From the NCBI GenBank assembly GCA_934133155.1, contig CAKPAT010000016.1, positions 1-17,715 on the forward strand: 17,715 nucleotides of DNA, given 5' to 3'. The stretch's first letter is position 1, and each line of letters opens with the position of its first letter. Below are positions 6,972 through 15,003 of this stretch, piece by piece. The notes below the pieces were generated by a model, which saw only the letters and a list, made by a program, of their open reading frames with translations, made no database searches and was not told the DNA's origin. The stretch comes from an uncultured Bacilli bacterium (GTDB taxonomy: Bacteria > Bacillota_I > Bacilli_A > RF39 > UBA660). A program made the translations under genes and the position numbers.

Positions 6972-7678
6972 CTTTTCTTTTAAGCTTTTTAGCAGGACTA
7001 TCAACCATATTAGGTTCATTTCTAATCTTTTTTAAAAAAAAAGATAAAATAATCCAAGCATCTTTATCATTCGCATCCGGAGTAATGATATGCGTATCCT
7101 TAAAAGATCTTTTACCAGAAAGCATTAAACTTATGACATTTTCACTTTCAAGTCTAATAATATATATAGCACTTGGTCTTTTAATACCCTACATATTAAA
7201 TATTTTTCTAGATAAAAAAAACGAAAAAACCATATACAAACTTGGAATATTCAACATGATAGCCATTATCATTCATAATATCCCAGAAGGTATAACAACA
7301 TTTTTATCAGCTGAAGCCAATATAAGTCTTGGAATAGCCATTTCTACCGCCATAGCCCTTCACAACATTCCAGAAGGTATAAGTGTAGCCGTACCAATTT
7401 ATTACGCCACAGGAAGCAAAAAAATAGCTTTAAAAGCCACATTAATATCAGGAATGTCAGAACCACTTGGGGCAGTATTAGCAAAACTCTTCCTATCACC
7501 ATACATAAATAATACCATATTAAGTATTATATTTGCCATGACCGCCGGCATTATGATATACGTATCCATATTTAAACTCATGCCCGAAGCCTTAAATTAC
7601 AAACATAAACAAGAGGCAGTCACATCATTTATAATAGGTATAATCATTATGCTCATAAGTCAAAATCTATTAAACTAG
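6968..7678 (+). CDS. zupT: ZIP-family metal transporter (ZupT-like)
   Basis: ZIP proteins import divalent metals such as zinc, manganese or iron across the cytoplasmic membrane. This 236-residue protein has about eight hydrophobic segments and two copies of the ZIP metal-site motif HNIPEG, at residues 103-108 and 132-137, spaced as in helices 4 and 5 of ZupT. The family's His-rich loop is replaced by a Lys-rich segment (DKKNEKTIYK, residues 79-88). The start has GGTGAT 3 bases upstream. An inverted repeat spans the ribosome site and start codon, so regulation at that point is likely. Its end overlaps the convergent exporter gene by 9 bases. The family is secure; the exact metal is not. Confidence 0.92.
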   Translation: MPFLLSFLAGLSTILGSFLIFFKKKDKIIQASLSFASGVMICVSLKDLLPESIKLMTFSLSSLIIYIALGLLIPYILNIFLDKKNEKTIYKLGIFNMIAIIIHNIPEGITTFLSAEANISLGIAISTAIALHNIPEGISVAVPIYYATGSKKIALKATLISGMSEPLGAVLAKLFLSPYINNTILSIIFAMTAGIMIYVSIFKLMPEALNYKHKQEAVTSFIIGIIIMLISQNLLN

Positions 7679-8506
7679 CACCTCAAATAAATAAACCAAA
7701 ATACCAGAAATTAAACTTGCTAAATACAAAATAGAAACAATAAAAATATTTTCCTTAAAATTTTTGTTACTCTTAAATAAAACAAGTAAAGCTAAACCGC
7801 TAGAAGAAAGAAGACCTGAAATAGCCGCTGAAAGCGGAATAACCCCAGATAAAAATAACTCCGTAATCGCAATACTACTAGCACAGTTTGGAATAAGCCC
7901 AATTAAAGCCATAATAAACAAACTACCGAAACCAAAATCAGAAAACATATTCTTTAAAAAGTCATCCCCAAGAAAATAAAAAACCAAATTCAAAACAAAT
8001 GTAATAAGAATAACAAAGAAAAACGTCTTTAAAGTATGAATAAGTGCCGACTTAAAAAAATGATGTTCACAGTCGCAGTGCTCCTTCTCACAAATTCCAT
8101 AATTCATCTCACTTTTGCTAAAGAAAATTTTATCAATAATAAAACCAAAAATAATACCAAAACAAACTTTCAAAAGTAAAATAAACAAAATAATAGAAAT
8201 ATCTGCCTTTTCTGCAATTAAAATCGGAAGCATTTCATCACTAGTAGATAAATAAACCGCAATTAATGTACCTAAAGTAATAATTCTAGCTACATATAAA
8301 TTAGTTGCCAAAACCGAAAAACCGCATTGGGGAATTACCCCTACTAAACTTCCAATAAAAGGACCAAATTTGCCAGATTTCTGTACCAAACTCAAACTTT
8401 TACTAGTAATTTTATGTTCAAAATATTCAATAATTAAAAAAGCCACAAACAAAAAAGGTAAAAGTTTTAAACCATCAGTCAACGTATCTAAAATAACCTC
8501 ACCCAT
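7670..8506 (-). CDS. Putative heavy-metal exporter, ArsP_2/DUF2899 family
   Basis: This 278-residue membrane protein has eight to ten hydrophobic segments arranged as two similar halves. Each half carries a related motif: IPQCGFSVLATNLY (about residues 58-71) and IPNCASSIAITELF. This is typical of the ArsP_2 (DUF2899) group, annotated as a ten-helix heavy-metal or manganese exporter. The central cytoplasmic loop (about 133-147) holds a Cys/His cluster, CEKEHCDCEHH, likely to bind metal. ATG 8506 has AGGAGG 7 bases upstream. It starts 12 bases after the xerD stop, so the two are probably cotranscribed. Its tail overlaps the convergent ZIP transporter by 9 bases. The substrate is not known. Confidence 0.82.
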   Translation of the reverse strand: MGEVILDTLTDGLKLLPFLFVAFLIIEYFEHKITSKSLSLVQKSGKFGPFIGSLVGVIPQCGFSVLATNLYVARIITLGTLIAVYLSTSDEMLPILIAEKADISIILFILLLKVCFGIIFGFIIDKIFFSKSEMNYGICEKEHCDCEHHFFKSALIHTLKTFFFVILITFVLNLVFYFLGDDFLKNMFSDFGFGSLFIMALIGLIPNCASSIAITELFLSGVIPLSAAISGLLSSSGLALLVLFKSNKNFKENIFIVSILYLASLISGILVYLFEVLV

Positions 8507-8518
8507 AAAAATTCCTCC

Positions 8519-9394
8519 TTACTTACCATGTGGATGAAACTCTTCATAATTTTCATGAAGTTTTTCATCTGTAATATGCGTATAAACCTGTGTAGACGAA
8601 ATATCACTATGCCCTAAAAGCTCCTGAATGCTCCTTAAATCAGCACCATTTTTCAAAAGATGTGTTGCAAAAGAATGCCTTAAAGTATGCGGTGAAAAAG
8701 AAGTGTTAAGTCCCTTTTCTGCCTCCAGTTTTTTTATAATCTTAAAAAAACCTTGTCTAGTCATCTTCTCGCCATGATTATTTAAAAACAAATAATTATT
8801 CTCACCATGCTTAAACAAATTTCCTCTAACCTGATTAATATAAATATCCAAATAATGCACTGCATACTCATTTAAAGGAATAACCCTCTCCTTAGAGCCT
8901 TTACCAAAAACCCTAACCGTATCCATCGAAAGATCCACATCATTCACATTAAGATTAATAAGCTCACTAACTCTTAGTCCACTGCCATACATCAGCTCCA
9001 ACATCGCCTTATTGCGAAAAGAAAAATCATTATTAAGCGGAATATCTAAAAGATCAAAAACCTCATCTTCTGAAAAAACCTTTGGCAACGTTTTTTCTTT
9101 CCGAGGAAGTGGAATATCTGATAAAGGATTAGATAAAACATACTTATTTATCTGCATAAACTTATAAAAACTCTTAAGACAGCTTATATGTCTACTAACC
9201 GTCTTAAAACTATAATTTTCTAAAGACTGTAAATATCTCCTAACATCATCTTTAGAAATATTTTCAATCTTTATACCATTTAAATCACAAAACTTACAAA
9301 AATCATATAAATCATTTTTATAGCTTGCACGTGTATTATCACTATAATTTTTCTCAAAATGCAAATAATCTAAAAAATCTTCAATAAAATTCAT
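8519..9394 (-). CDS. xerD: Tyrosine recombinase, XerD/XerC type
   Basis: The protein has the SAM-like N-terminal core-binding domain and the C-terminal catalytic domain of Xer recombinases, which resolve chromosome dimers at dif. Catalytic residues, numbered from GTG 9403, are visible: Arg144 (GSGLRVSEL), Lys in GKGSKER, His239 and Arg242 (HTLRHSFATHLL), His265 (LLGHSD) and the nucleophile Tyr274 (TQVYTHI). I prefer ATG 9394 (291 aa), because GTG 9403 lies within the GTGATT ribosome-site-like sequence in front of it. The length is normal for XerC/XerD. The setting among housekeeping genes argues for a host Xer, not a phage integrase. XerC and XerD cannot be separated with certainty here. Confidence 0.93.
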   Translation of the reverse strand: MNFIEDFLDYLHFEKNYSDNTRASYKNDLYDFCKFCDLNGIKIENISKDDVRRYLQSLENYSFKTVSRHISCLKSFYKFMQINKYVLSNPLSDIPLPRKEKTLPKVFSEDEVFDLLDIPLNNDFSFRNKAMLELMYGSGLRVSELINLNVNDVDLSMDTVRVFGKGSKERVIPLNEYAVHYLDIYINQVRGNLFKHGENNYLFLNNHGEKMTRQGFFKIIKKLEAEKGLNTSFSPHTLRHSFATHLLKNGADLRSIQELLGHSDISSTQVYTHITDEKLHENYEEFHPHGK

Positions 9395-9408
9395 ATTAAT
9401 CACTTCAC

Positions 9409-9414
9409 ATTATA
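9409..9414 (-). promoter_or_regulatory. -10 box for xerD
   Basis: A perfect TATAAT on the minus strand lies 14 bases before ATG 9394. It predicts a start near 9402 and a leader of fewer than ten bases. No good -35 box was found. Confidence 0.5.
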
Positions 9415-9448
9415 TTTTACCAAAAAATTTATACATTTTAAAGGAGTA

Positions 9449-9457
9449 TGATATAAT
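9449..9457 (+). promoter_or_regulatory. Extended -10 promoter for rarA
   Basis: TGATATAAT is a perfect extended -10 (TG, one base, TATAAT). RNA would start near 9464, directly at the AGAGGTGAT ribosome site, leaving a leader of about 13 bases. The -35 region is poor, as allowed for extended -10 promoters. Confidence 0.7.
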
Positions 9458-9476
9458 ACCTTAAGAGGTGATTGAA

Positions 9477-10679
9477 ATGCAGCCTATGGCAGACGAAATA
9501 AGACCACAAACATTAAAAGATATAATCGGTCAAAAACACTTAGTAGGAGAAAAAGGAATAATTTATAATCTTATAAAAAATAAAAAAATATTTTCTCTAA
9601 TCCTATTTGGTCCTCCAGGAACCGGCAAAACAACACTTGCCAAAGTAATCGTACAAGAGTTAAATTTAAACTATGTTTTTTTAAACGCCACCATAAATAG
9701 TAAAAAAGACTTTGAAAACGCTTTTTTAAAGGCTAAAGAAAATCCAGGACTAATACTAATAATTGACGAAATACACCGTTTAAATAAAGATAAACAAGAC
9801 TTACTACTTCCATACCTAGAAAGCGGTATTGTCATATTAATCGGTCTTACCACATCAAACCCTTACCACGCTATAAACCCTGCTATCAGAAGTAGATGTC
9901 AAATCTTCGAATTAAAACCTTTAAAAACAGAAGAAATAAAAGAAGCCTTAAATAAAGCTAAAGAAAAATTTACAAATATTAAAATAAATGAAGAATGTAT
10001 AGACTATATAGCAAAACTAGCCGGGGGAGATCTAAGATATGCCTATAACTTTCTAGAAGTCGCCTACTTTGCTGGAGATAAAAATATAACTTTAGAAACT
10101 TTAGAAAAAATCAGTAACAAGCCAAACTTATATATCGATAAAAATGAAGATGGGTATTATGACACAATCAGTGCCTTTCAAAAATCAATCAGAGGAAGCG
10201 ACGTTAATGCTGCACTTCACTATCTAGCAAGGCTACTTGCCTCAGAAGATTTAGATATAATCTTTAGAAGACTATCCGTTATCGCCTATGAAGATATCGG
10301 CCTAGCAAACCCCGCAATCGGTCCAAGATTAGAAGCCGCCATCAAAGCTACTGAAAGAGTGGGACTGCCAGAAGGAAGAATACCACTTGGCGAAATAGTA
10401 ATCGAAATGGCTTTATCCCCCAAATCCAATAGTGCATATCTTGCCATAAACGCCGCCATAACAGACGTTGAAATGGGACATGTAGGAAAAATTCCAAACC
10501 ATATAAAAACCCATTCAAAAGATTATAAATACCCCCACAACTATAAAAATAGTTATATTTACCAACAATATCTTCCAGACGAAATAAAAGATAGAAAATA
10601 TTATAACCCCAAACCAAGTAGCAAATACGAATTAAGCCTAAAAGCTATATATGACAAAATAAACCAGGAAAACTCCTAG
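9477..10679 (+). CDS. rarA: RarA/MgsA, replication-associated recombination AAA+ ATPase
   Basis: RarA (also MgsA, related to eukaryotic WRNIP1) is a tetrameric AAA+ ATPase that acts at stalled replication forks. From Met at 9477 (400 aa) the sequence shows Walker A GPPGTGKT (45-52), Walker B IIDEIH with Asp97-Glu98, sensor 1 TTSNP, an arginine-finger region (AIRSRCQ), sensor 2 GDLRYAYN, and the C-terminal tetramerisation domain (DIIFRRLSVIAYEDIGLANP, then MALSPKSNSAY). GTG 9468 also opens the frame, but it lies inside the ribosome site AGAGGTGAT, so ATG 9477 is the likely start. It has its own promoter and ends one base before the stop of convergent holA. Confidence 0.95.
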   Translation: MQPMADEIRPQTLKDIIGQKHLVGEKGIIYNLIKNKKIFSLILFGPPGTGKTTLAKVIVQELNLNYVFLNATINSKKDFENAFLKAKENPGLILIIDEIHRLNKDKQDLLLPYLESGIVILIGLTTSNPYHAINPAIRSRCQIFELKPLKTEEIKEALNKAKEKFTNIKINEECIDYIAKLAGGDLRYAYNFLEVAYFAGDKNITLETLEKISNKPNLYIDKNEDGYYDTISAFQKSIRGSDVNAALHYLARLLASEDLDIIFRRLSVIAYEDIGLANPAIGPRLEAAIKATERVGLPEGRIPLGEIVIEMALSPKSNSAYLAINAAITDVEMGHVGKIPNHIKTHSKDYKYPHNYKNSYIYQQYLPDEIKDRKYYNPKPSSKYELSLKAIYDKINQENS

Positions 10680-10680
10680 T

Positions 10681-11604
10681 TTATTTTTTTAATAAAAACA
10701 TATAAAAAGCCACATCTTTATTAATTAAACCCGATTTAATCTTAAAATCAATATCCGAAAGAATATTCAAATAATTAAGTAAAGTCTCCGCCTTATAATT
10801 TCTAGAATTACTTAAAGCAAGCTTGACCCTATAAGGATGTATCTTTAAAATATCCGCAATTTCTTTTTCACTTTTTCCTTTAGAAAATAACCCTTTAACT
10901 TGATACATAATTCTAAATTGATTAGCCAGCATAACAATAATTTTTAAAGGTTCTTCATTCATTAAACGCATATTTTCATATATTTCTAAAGCCCCAGTAA
11001 CATCTTTTTTTACAATATCATCAATAAGCTTAAAAATAGAAATATCTAAAGACTTAACCGTTAAAGTTATAATATCGTCAGAAGAAATAACATTATTATC
11101 CCCTTTATAAAGTTTAATCTTGTTAATTTCATTTAAAACATTCAAAGGATTAGTTCCTACCCTACTCAAAAAAAGTTTAACCGTCTCAAAATCAATCTTA
11201 TATCCCTTTAAATTACTTCTAACAAAACTAACCATATCCGCATCATCATTAAAACTTAAAACCTTACCAACTTCACGAATTTTCTTGAGTATTTTCTTTC
11301 TTTCATCAATCTTATCCTCATAAACCGTAAAAATTAAAATAGTATCCTTATTAATATTACACAAATAATTATAAAGTGCGTCCATATTATCTTTAAAACT
11401 AGGTGTAAACATCAAAGAATTTTTAAGCTTAACAGCCTTAGTTCCCCCAAACATTGAATAAGTTTGACAATCTTCTAAAACAAGAGATAAACTATCCTCC
11501 AAAAAATCATAACTATTAATATTAAGACTATCAATACCATTTAAAATCTTTGAAACTTCATTTTCAATTAAAAACTCTTTAGTACCATAAAATAAATAAA
11601 CCAT
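10681..11604 (-). CDS. holA: DNA polymerase III delta subunit (clamp loader)
   Basis: HolA opens the beta sliding clamp as part of the clamp loader. The N-terminus VYLFYGTKEFLIENEVSKI is characteristic (YLxYGxexfLIxexv). It is followed by the three-domain delta layout, with SFVRSNLKGYKID and GTNPLNVLNEINKIKLY in the middle and a helical collar (LANQFRIMYQVK, HPYRVKLAL) at the end. The open frame starts at ATG 11628, but ATG 11604 has GGTGAT 3 bases before it, and the best promoter would start RNA near 11613, after the upstream ATG. From 11604 the protein is 307 residues, within the family's usual range of about 320-350. It may also be read from the upstream two-component genes, 44 bases away. 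Confidence 0.9.
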   Translation of the reverse strand: MVYLFYGTKEFLIENEVSKILNGIDSLNINSYDFLEDSLSLVLEDCQTYSMFGGTKAVKLKNSLMFTPSFKDNMDALYNYLCNINKDTILIFTVYEDKIDERKKILKKIREVGKVLSFNDDADMVSFVRSNLKGYKIDFETVKLFLSRVGTNPLNVLNEINKIKLYKGDNNVISSDDIITLTVKSLDISIFKLIDDIVKKDVTGALEIYENMRLMNEEPLKIIVMLANQFRIMYQVKGLFSKGKSEKEIADILKIHPYRVKLALSNSRNYKAETLLNYLNILSDIDFKIKSGLINKDVAFYMFLLKK

Positions 11605-11619
11605 CGTATCACCATAACT

Positions 11620-11648
11620 AGTATACATTTTTTAAAATTAAAAGTAAA
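11620..11648 (-). promoter_or_regulatory. Possible promoter for holA
   Basis: On the minus strand TTTACT (11648-11643) and TATACT (11625-11620, 5 of 6) are separated by 17 bases. RNA would start near 11613, just before the GGTGAT ribosome site, which favours translation from ATG 11604. Confidence 0.5.
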
Positions 11649-13049
11649 TTAGATCTTATCTATCTCAAAGTAAAAAGTAGAGCCTTTACTAGAGCTTTTA
11701 ACTCCATACTTGCAGTTATGATTTACCAAAATATTTTTAACAATAGAAAGGCCTAACCCAGTACCATAATTATTTCTTTTGTGTTTCTTATCGCTGTGAT
11801 AATACCTATCCCAAATATGATTTAAATCTTCCGCTTTAATACCACATCCTGTATCAATAACCTCAATCAAAAACGCCTTTTCCAAAGAAGTAATATTAAT
11901 CGTAACCTTTTTATCATCACCCGTGTAATTAATCGCATTATTCACTAAATTATAAATAACCTGATATATCCTCTTGCCAGGCGCATAGACATAAGCATCT
12001 TCTGGATGATTAAATTCAAAAACATAATTTTCCTTTTCTGATAAAATCTTAAACCTTTCAATAATATTATTTGTTAAAGAAACTAAATCCACCTTTTCAA
12101 GCTTATCTTCCATACCACTTTCCAAAGCCGATAAATCTAAAATATCATTAACTAATAAATTAAGTCTATCCGTCTCATCAATAATAATATTCAAATTTTC
12201 AAAAGTTTTTTCCTTATCATTATAAGTAATATCCCTAGACATCTCCGCATAAGCCTTAATCATCGTTAAAGGCGTCTTTAAATCATGACTAACATTAGCC
12301 ATTAAATCACGTTTAAGCTGACTCATCTTTGAAAGCTCTTCCTTAGTATAATTAAGAGAAGACGCAAGTTCATCAATCTCATAAATATCCGCTTTTGTAT
12401 CAAAATGTACATCAAAATTACCATTAGCCATTTTTTTAGCCTGATCACTAATTTTAATAATCGGTTTAGAAATACGCCTAGAAATAAAATAACCGATAAT
12501 AAGTGATAAAACCAAAACTAAAATAGAAGTATAAATAAACTGACTACTTAAAATCTTAATAGTCGAATTTAAAGGCTCCAAAGAAGCATTAATAAATGCA
12601 TAAGTACTATCATCAAGCTTAAGTGCATAAATTAAAGTCTCATTTTTAAACCTCTCATTAATCAAACTATATTGTTTTTCTAAAGCACCACTACTAATAA
12701 AATCTTGTTTAACCTTAAAATTTCTATTGCCAAACTCCATACATCCTTGATTAAACGTATTAGATATATAACTGCTTCCCGCACCATAAACCTCAATACA
12801 CACATCCCTTTTAGTCGCAACACTTTCCAAATCAGAAGTAGTAAGCGAAGAATAACCTTTAATTTCCGTAGCTGCTTTCTTTAAATCATTTTTCTTATAA
12901 TCTTTATAATATGAATTCAAAAAAATAACCTGAATAGCCCATAAAAAAGTTAAAATAAGCACCGAAAAAAGCATTAAAAAAAGCCAAATATTAATCTTAA
13001 TACTGTTTTTTTTAAAGTTTTTAAAATACTCCTTAATCTTGCAAAACAA
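11649..13049 (-). CDS. Membrane sensor histidine kinase
   Basis: This 466-residue kinase senses a signal outside the cell and phosphorylates the response regulator encoded just upstream. It has a membrane helix at about 21-44, an extracytoplasmic sensor domain of about 125 residues with two cysteines (DVCIEVYG, QGCMEFG), a second helix at about 168-190 and a HAMP linker. The HisKA domain carries phosphate-accepting His255 (SHDLKTPLTMIKAY). The ATPase domain shows the N box (NLVNNAINY), G1 with Asp399 (DTGCGI), an F box (IWDRYY) and G2 (GTGLGLSIV). All are intact. The frame starts with TTG 13049 inside the end of the regulator gene, a 17-base overlap with no clear ribosome site, so translation is probably coupled and the exact start is uncertain. 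The signal is unknown. Confidence 0.9.
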   Translation of the reverse strand: MFCKIKEYFKNFKKNSIKINIWLFLMLFSVLILTFLWAIQVIFLNSYYKDYKKNDLKKAATEIKGYSSLTTSDLESVATKRDVCIEVYGAGSSYISNTFNQGCMEFGNRNFKVKQDFISSGALEKQYSLINERFKNETLIYALKLDDSTYAFINASLEPLNSTIKILSSQFIYTSILVLVLSLIIGYFISRRISKPIIKISDQAKKMANGNFDVHFDTKADIYEIDELASSLNYTKEELSKMSQLKRDLMANVSHDLKTPLTMIKAYAEMSRDITYNDKEKTFENLNIIIDETDRLNLLVNDILDLSALESGMEDKLEKVDLVSLTNNIIERFKILSEKENYVFEFNHPEDAYVYAPGKRIYQVIYNLVNNAINYTGDDKKVTINITSLEKAFLIEVIDTGCGIKAEDLNHIWDRYYHSDKKHKRNNYGTGLGLSIVKNILVNHNCKYGVKSSSKGSTFYFEIDKI

Positions 13050-13698
13050 ACTTATAACCTACTCCCCTAACAGTAATAATTAAATCACGGTACTTACCTA
13101 AACTATTTCTAAGCATTTTAACATGCGTATCAATCGTCCTATCATCCCCATAAAAATCATATCCCCAAATCTTATTCAAAAGCTGATTTCTCGTTAATAC
13201 AATATTCGGATTACTAACAAAAAAACATAAAAGCTCATACTCCTTTAAAGTAAGCTTAATCTCTTTATTATCAATAAAAACCGCATGTGCTTTATAATCA
13301 ATTTTTAAATCTTTATATTCATATAATTCACTTAAATCCTTACCACTTCGTTTTAAAATTGCCTTAATACGTGCCATAAGCTCCTTAGGACTAAAAGGCT
13401 TCGTTAAATAATCATCCGCCTGTAAATCAAATCCTTTTAACTTATCATACTCATCATTTCTTGCTGATAAAATAATAACCGGAATATTTTTAACCTTTCT
13501 GACCTTTTCCAAAAAAGAAAGCCCGTCCATTTTAGGCATCATAATATCAAGTACAATAATATCAATATTTTCATTTGCCATAATATCTAAAGCATCAATT
13601 CCGTTTTCCGCTTCAAAAACATTAAATCCCTCTTTCTCAGAATAAGTTTTTACCACATCTCTAATTAAAACCTCATCATCAACCACTAATAAATTCAA
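13033..13698 (-). CDS. OmpR/PhoB-type response regulator
   Basis: The protein (221 aa from 13698) has a receiver domain with phosphate-accepting Asp51 (IIVLDIMMPKMDG), the acidic pair in VVDDE, the conserved Lys in YLTKPFSPKEL, and a C-terminal winged-helix DNA-binding domain (LTLKEYELLCFF, NQLLNKIWGYDF, DDRTIDTHVKMLR, GVGYKF). GTG 13707 lies within the ribosome site AGAGGTGAT, so the start is probably TTG 13698, giving MNLLVVDDE, which fits the family. It is the first gene of an operon with the histidine kinase and perhaps holA. The pair resembles envelope-stress systems, but its targets cannot be read from the sequence. Confidence 0.94.
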   Translation of the reverse strand: MNLLVVDDEVLIRDVVKTYSEKEGFNVFEAENGIDALDIMANENIDIIVLDIMMPKMDGLSFLEKVRKVKNIPVIILSARNDEYDKLKGFDLQADDYLTKPFSPKELMARIKAILKRSGKDLSELYEYKDLKIDYKAHAVFIDNKEIKLTLKEYELLCFFVSNPNIVLTRNQLLNKIWGYDFYGDDRTIDTHVKMLRNSLGKYRDLIITVRGVGYKFVLQD

Positions 13699-13718
13699 AC
13701 AAATCACCTCTTAACAAT

Positions 13719-13748
13719 AATATAACACAAATCTGATAAAAATGTGAA
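13719..13748 (-). promoter_or_regulatory. Promoter of the two-component operon
   Basis: On the minus strand TTCACA (13748-13743, 5 of 6) and TATATT (13724-13719, 5 of 6), with an upstream TG as in extended -10 sites, are spaced 18 bases apart. RNA would start near 13712, at the ribosome site. Its -35 box overlaps the end of the uppP terminator. Confidence 0.6.
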
Positions 13749-13772
13749 AAAATAGCCTTTTAAAGACTATTT
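13747..13772 (-). terminator. Terminator after uppP
   Basis: On the minus strand an 8-bp stem, AAATAGTC/GGCTATTT with one G-T pair, encloses a 7-base loop and ends in a T run (13752-13747). The stem begins in the last codons of uppP. Confidence 0.6.
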
Positions 13773-14570
13773 CAAAAACAAAATAACAAGCATGCCTACT
13801 ACTAAACAGTAATAAACAAAGTAAATAAGTTTACCTTTAAGTAAAATACCTCTAAACCATTTAGTAGAAACTAAAGTAACTAAAAAAGCTGCAACAGTTG
13901 CACAAGCATAATTTAAAAACATACTTGCATCAATACCTGTCTCAATCGTATCCTTAACACCTAAAAGCATAGTAGCTAAACTAATAGGAATATAAAGCAT
14001 GAATGAAAACTTAAAAGCTGTTTCCTTAGTTAAATTAGAAAACATACCACCAACAAGAGTTGCACCACTCCTACTTATACCAGGTAAAAGTGCCACCACT
14101 TGAAAAAGACCAACCTTAAAAGCATCTAAAGGCGTAATCTGATTATCCTTCTTCTTACCCTCAAGCTTTCTTATCAAGAATAAAAATAAAGCCGTAACAA
14201 GTAAAGCCACACCAACAAACTTAACATTACTCAAATACTTTTCAATAAGATCTTTTGTTAAAAAACCAACAATACCAGCTGGAATAGTACCAATAATAAT
14301 CAGTAAACAATATCTAAAATCAGACTTATACTTCTTATCATGGGTCTTAATAAAACCAAAAAATCCCTTAATTAACTTTGCTAAATCCTCTCTAAAAATA
14401 ATGATAATCGCAATTAAACTACCAAAATTAGTAAAAATCTCCAAATTCAAATCATTAAGCTCATCCAAATTAAAAAGGCTTTGAAAAATAACTAAATGAC
14501 CACTCGAAGAAACCGGTATCGGTTCCGTAAAACCTTGAATAATACCAAGTAAAATATAAATTAAAAGCAT
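13767..14570 (-). CDS. uppP: Undecaprenyl-diphosphatase UppP (BacA)
   Basis: UppP removes a phosphate from undecaprenyl diphosphate so the lipid carrier can be reused in cell-wall synthesis; extra dosage gives bacitracin resistance. From Met 14570 (267 aa) the active-site motif QGFTEPIPVSSSGH runs from residue 12 to 25 with Glu16 and His25. The second motif GISRSGATL holds Arg167. About eight membrane helices are visible. The frame could start at 14618, but ATG 14570 has AGGAGG 7 bases upstream and gives the normal N-terminus. Length is typical. The gene lies between a small unknown gene and the two-component operon. Terminators flank it on both sides, so it is probably transcribed alone. Confidence 0.95.
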   Translation of the reverse strand: MLLIYILLGIIQGFTEPIPVSSSGHLVIFQSLFNLDELNDLNLEIFTNFGSLIAIIIIFREDLAKLIKGFFGFIKTHDKKYKSDFRYCLLIIIGTIPAGIVGFLTKDLIEKYLSNVKFVGVALLVTALFLFLIRKLEGKKKDNQITPLDAFKVGLFQVVALLPGISRSGATLVGGMFSNLTKETAFKFSFMLYIPISLATMLLGVKDTIETGIDASMFLNYACATVAAFLVTLVSTKWFRGILLKGKLIYFVYYCLVVGMLVILFLK

Positions 14571-14583
14571 ATCTCTTCCTCCT

Positions 14584-14620
14584 ACTATAATACTATACAA
14601 GTATACCACAAAAAGCACAA
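14584..14620 (-). promoter_or_regulatory. Possible uppP promoter region
   Basis: Two TATAGT boxes lie on the minus strand (14597-14592 and 14589-14584). The farther one has a TTG-starting weak -35 at 17 bases and would start RNA near 14585, just before the ribosome site. The region also contains an inverted repeat, TATAC-TT-GTATA. Evidence is weak. Confidence 0.35.
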
Positions 14621-14652
14621 AAAAACATTAGATATTTAAAAGTAATGTTTTT
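14619..14652 (-). terminator. Terminator after the small unknown gene
   Basis: On the minus strand ten-base arms (14652-14643 and 14630-14621) pair perfectly around a 12-base loop, and the right arm runs into a T stretch (14625-14619). The core stem is ACATTA/TAATGT. It overlaps the last codons of the unknown gene. Confidence 0.65.
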
Positions 14653-14945
14653 ACATGGCTCTTAGAATTCAAACTAATCCCTTTAGCCCTTCTAAATCTA
14701 TTTTCACTAACCTTAATAGGTAAAATCTTTCTAAAACGTTTAGTAATATCATCAGAAATCTGTGTAATATTTGCCATAACAGACGTATTTTCCGAAATAA
14801 AAGTCCTTAACTCCTCAAGTTCACTGTTACTTGCCCTATCAAAATTATTAATAATTTCACTAATTCTTCTAATTTTACCAAAATCCACATTAGGTTTAGA
14901 AAAATGCACCTCAGCCGCCTTTTTAACTTGATTTAATAATGACAT
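14628..14945 (-). CDS. Small basic protein of unknown function
   Basis: I do not recognise this 105-residue protein. It has no signal peptide or membrane segment, looks mainly helical, and becomes strongly basic in its last third (KRFRKILPIKVSENRFRRAKG), which could suit contact with nucleic acid or ribosomes; that is a guess. ATG 14951 is only one base from GAGGG, whereas ATG 14945 is 7 bases from GAGG, so I chose 14945. It has its own perfect sigma-A promoter and its own terminator, so it looks like a well-expressed single gene and not a chance open frame. Confidence 0.75.
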   Translation of the reverse strand: MSLLNQVKKAAEVHFSKPNVDFGKIRRISEIINNFDRASNSELEELRTFISENTSVMANITQISDDITKRFRKILPIKVSENRFRRAKGISLNSKSHVKTLLLNI

Positions 14946-14972
14946 ATACATCCCTCATTTCGTCATATTTCG

Positions 14973-15001
14973 ATTATAGTCCTATTTCAAATCAATGTCA
15001 A
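14973..15001 (-). promoter_or_regulatory. Perfect consensus sigma-A promoter
   Basis: On the minus strand TTGACA (15001-14996) and TATAAT (14978-14973) both match consensus fully with a 17-base spacer. RNA would start near 14966, about 20 bases before the small unknown gene. Confidence 0.9.
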
Positions 15002-15003
15002 AC

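Noticed and set aside
8519..9394. Phage or transposon integrase marking a mobile element
   Set aside because: The protein has normal XerD length and motifs, is flanked by housekeeping genes, and no attachment repeats or other mobile genes are seen.
10660..10720. Shared terminator between rarA and holA
   Set aside because: The region has T and A runs but no convincing stem.
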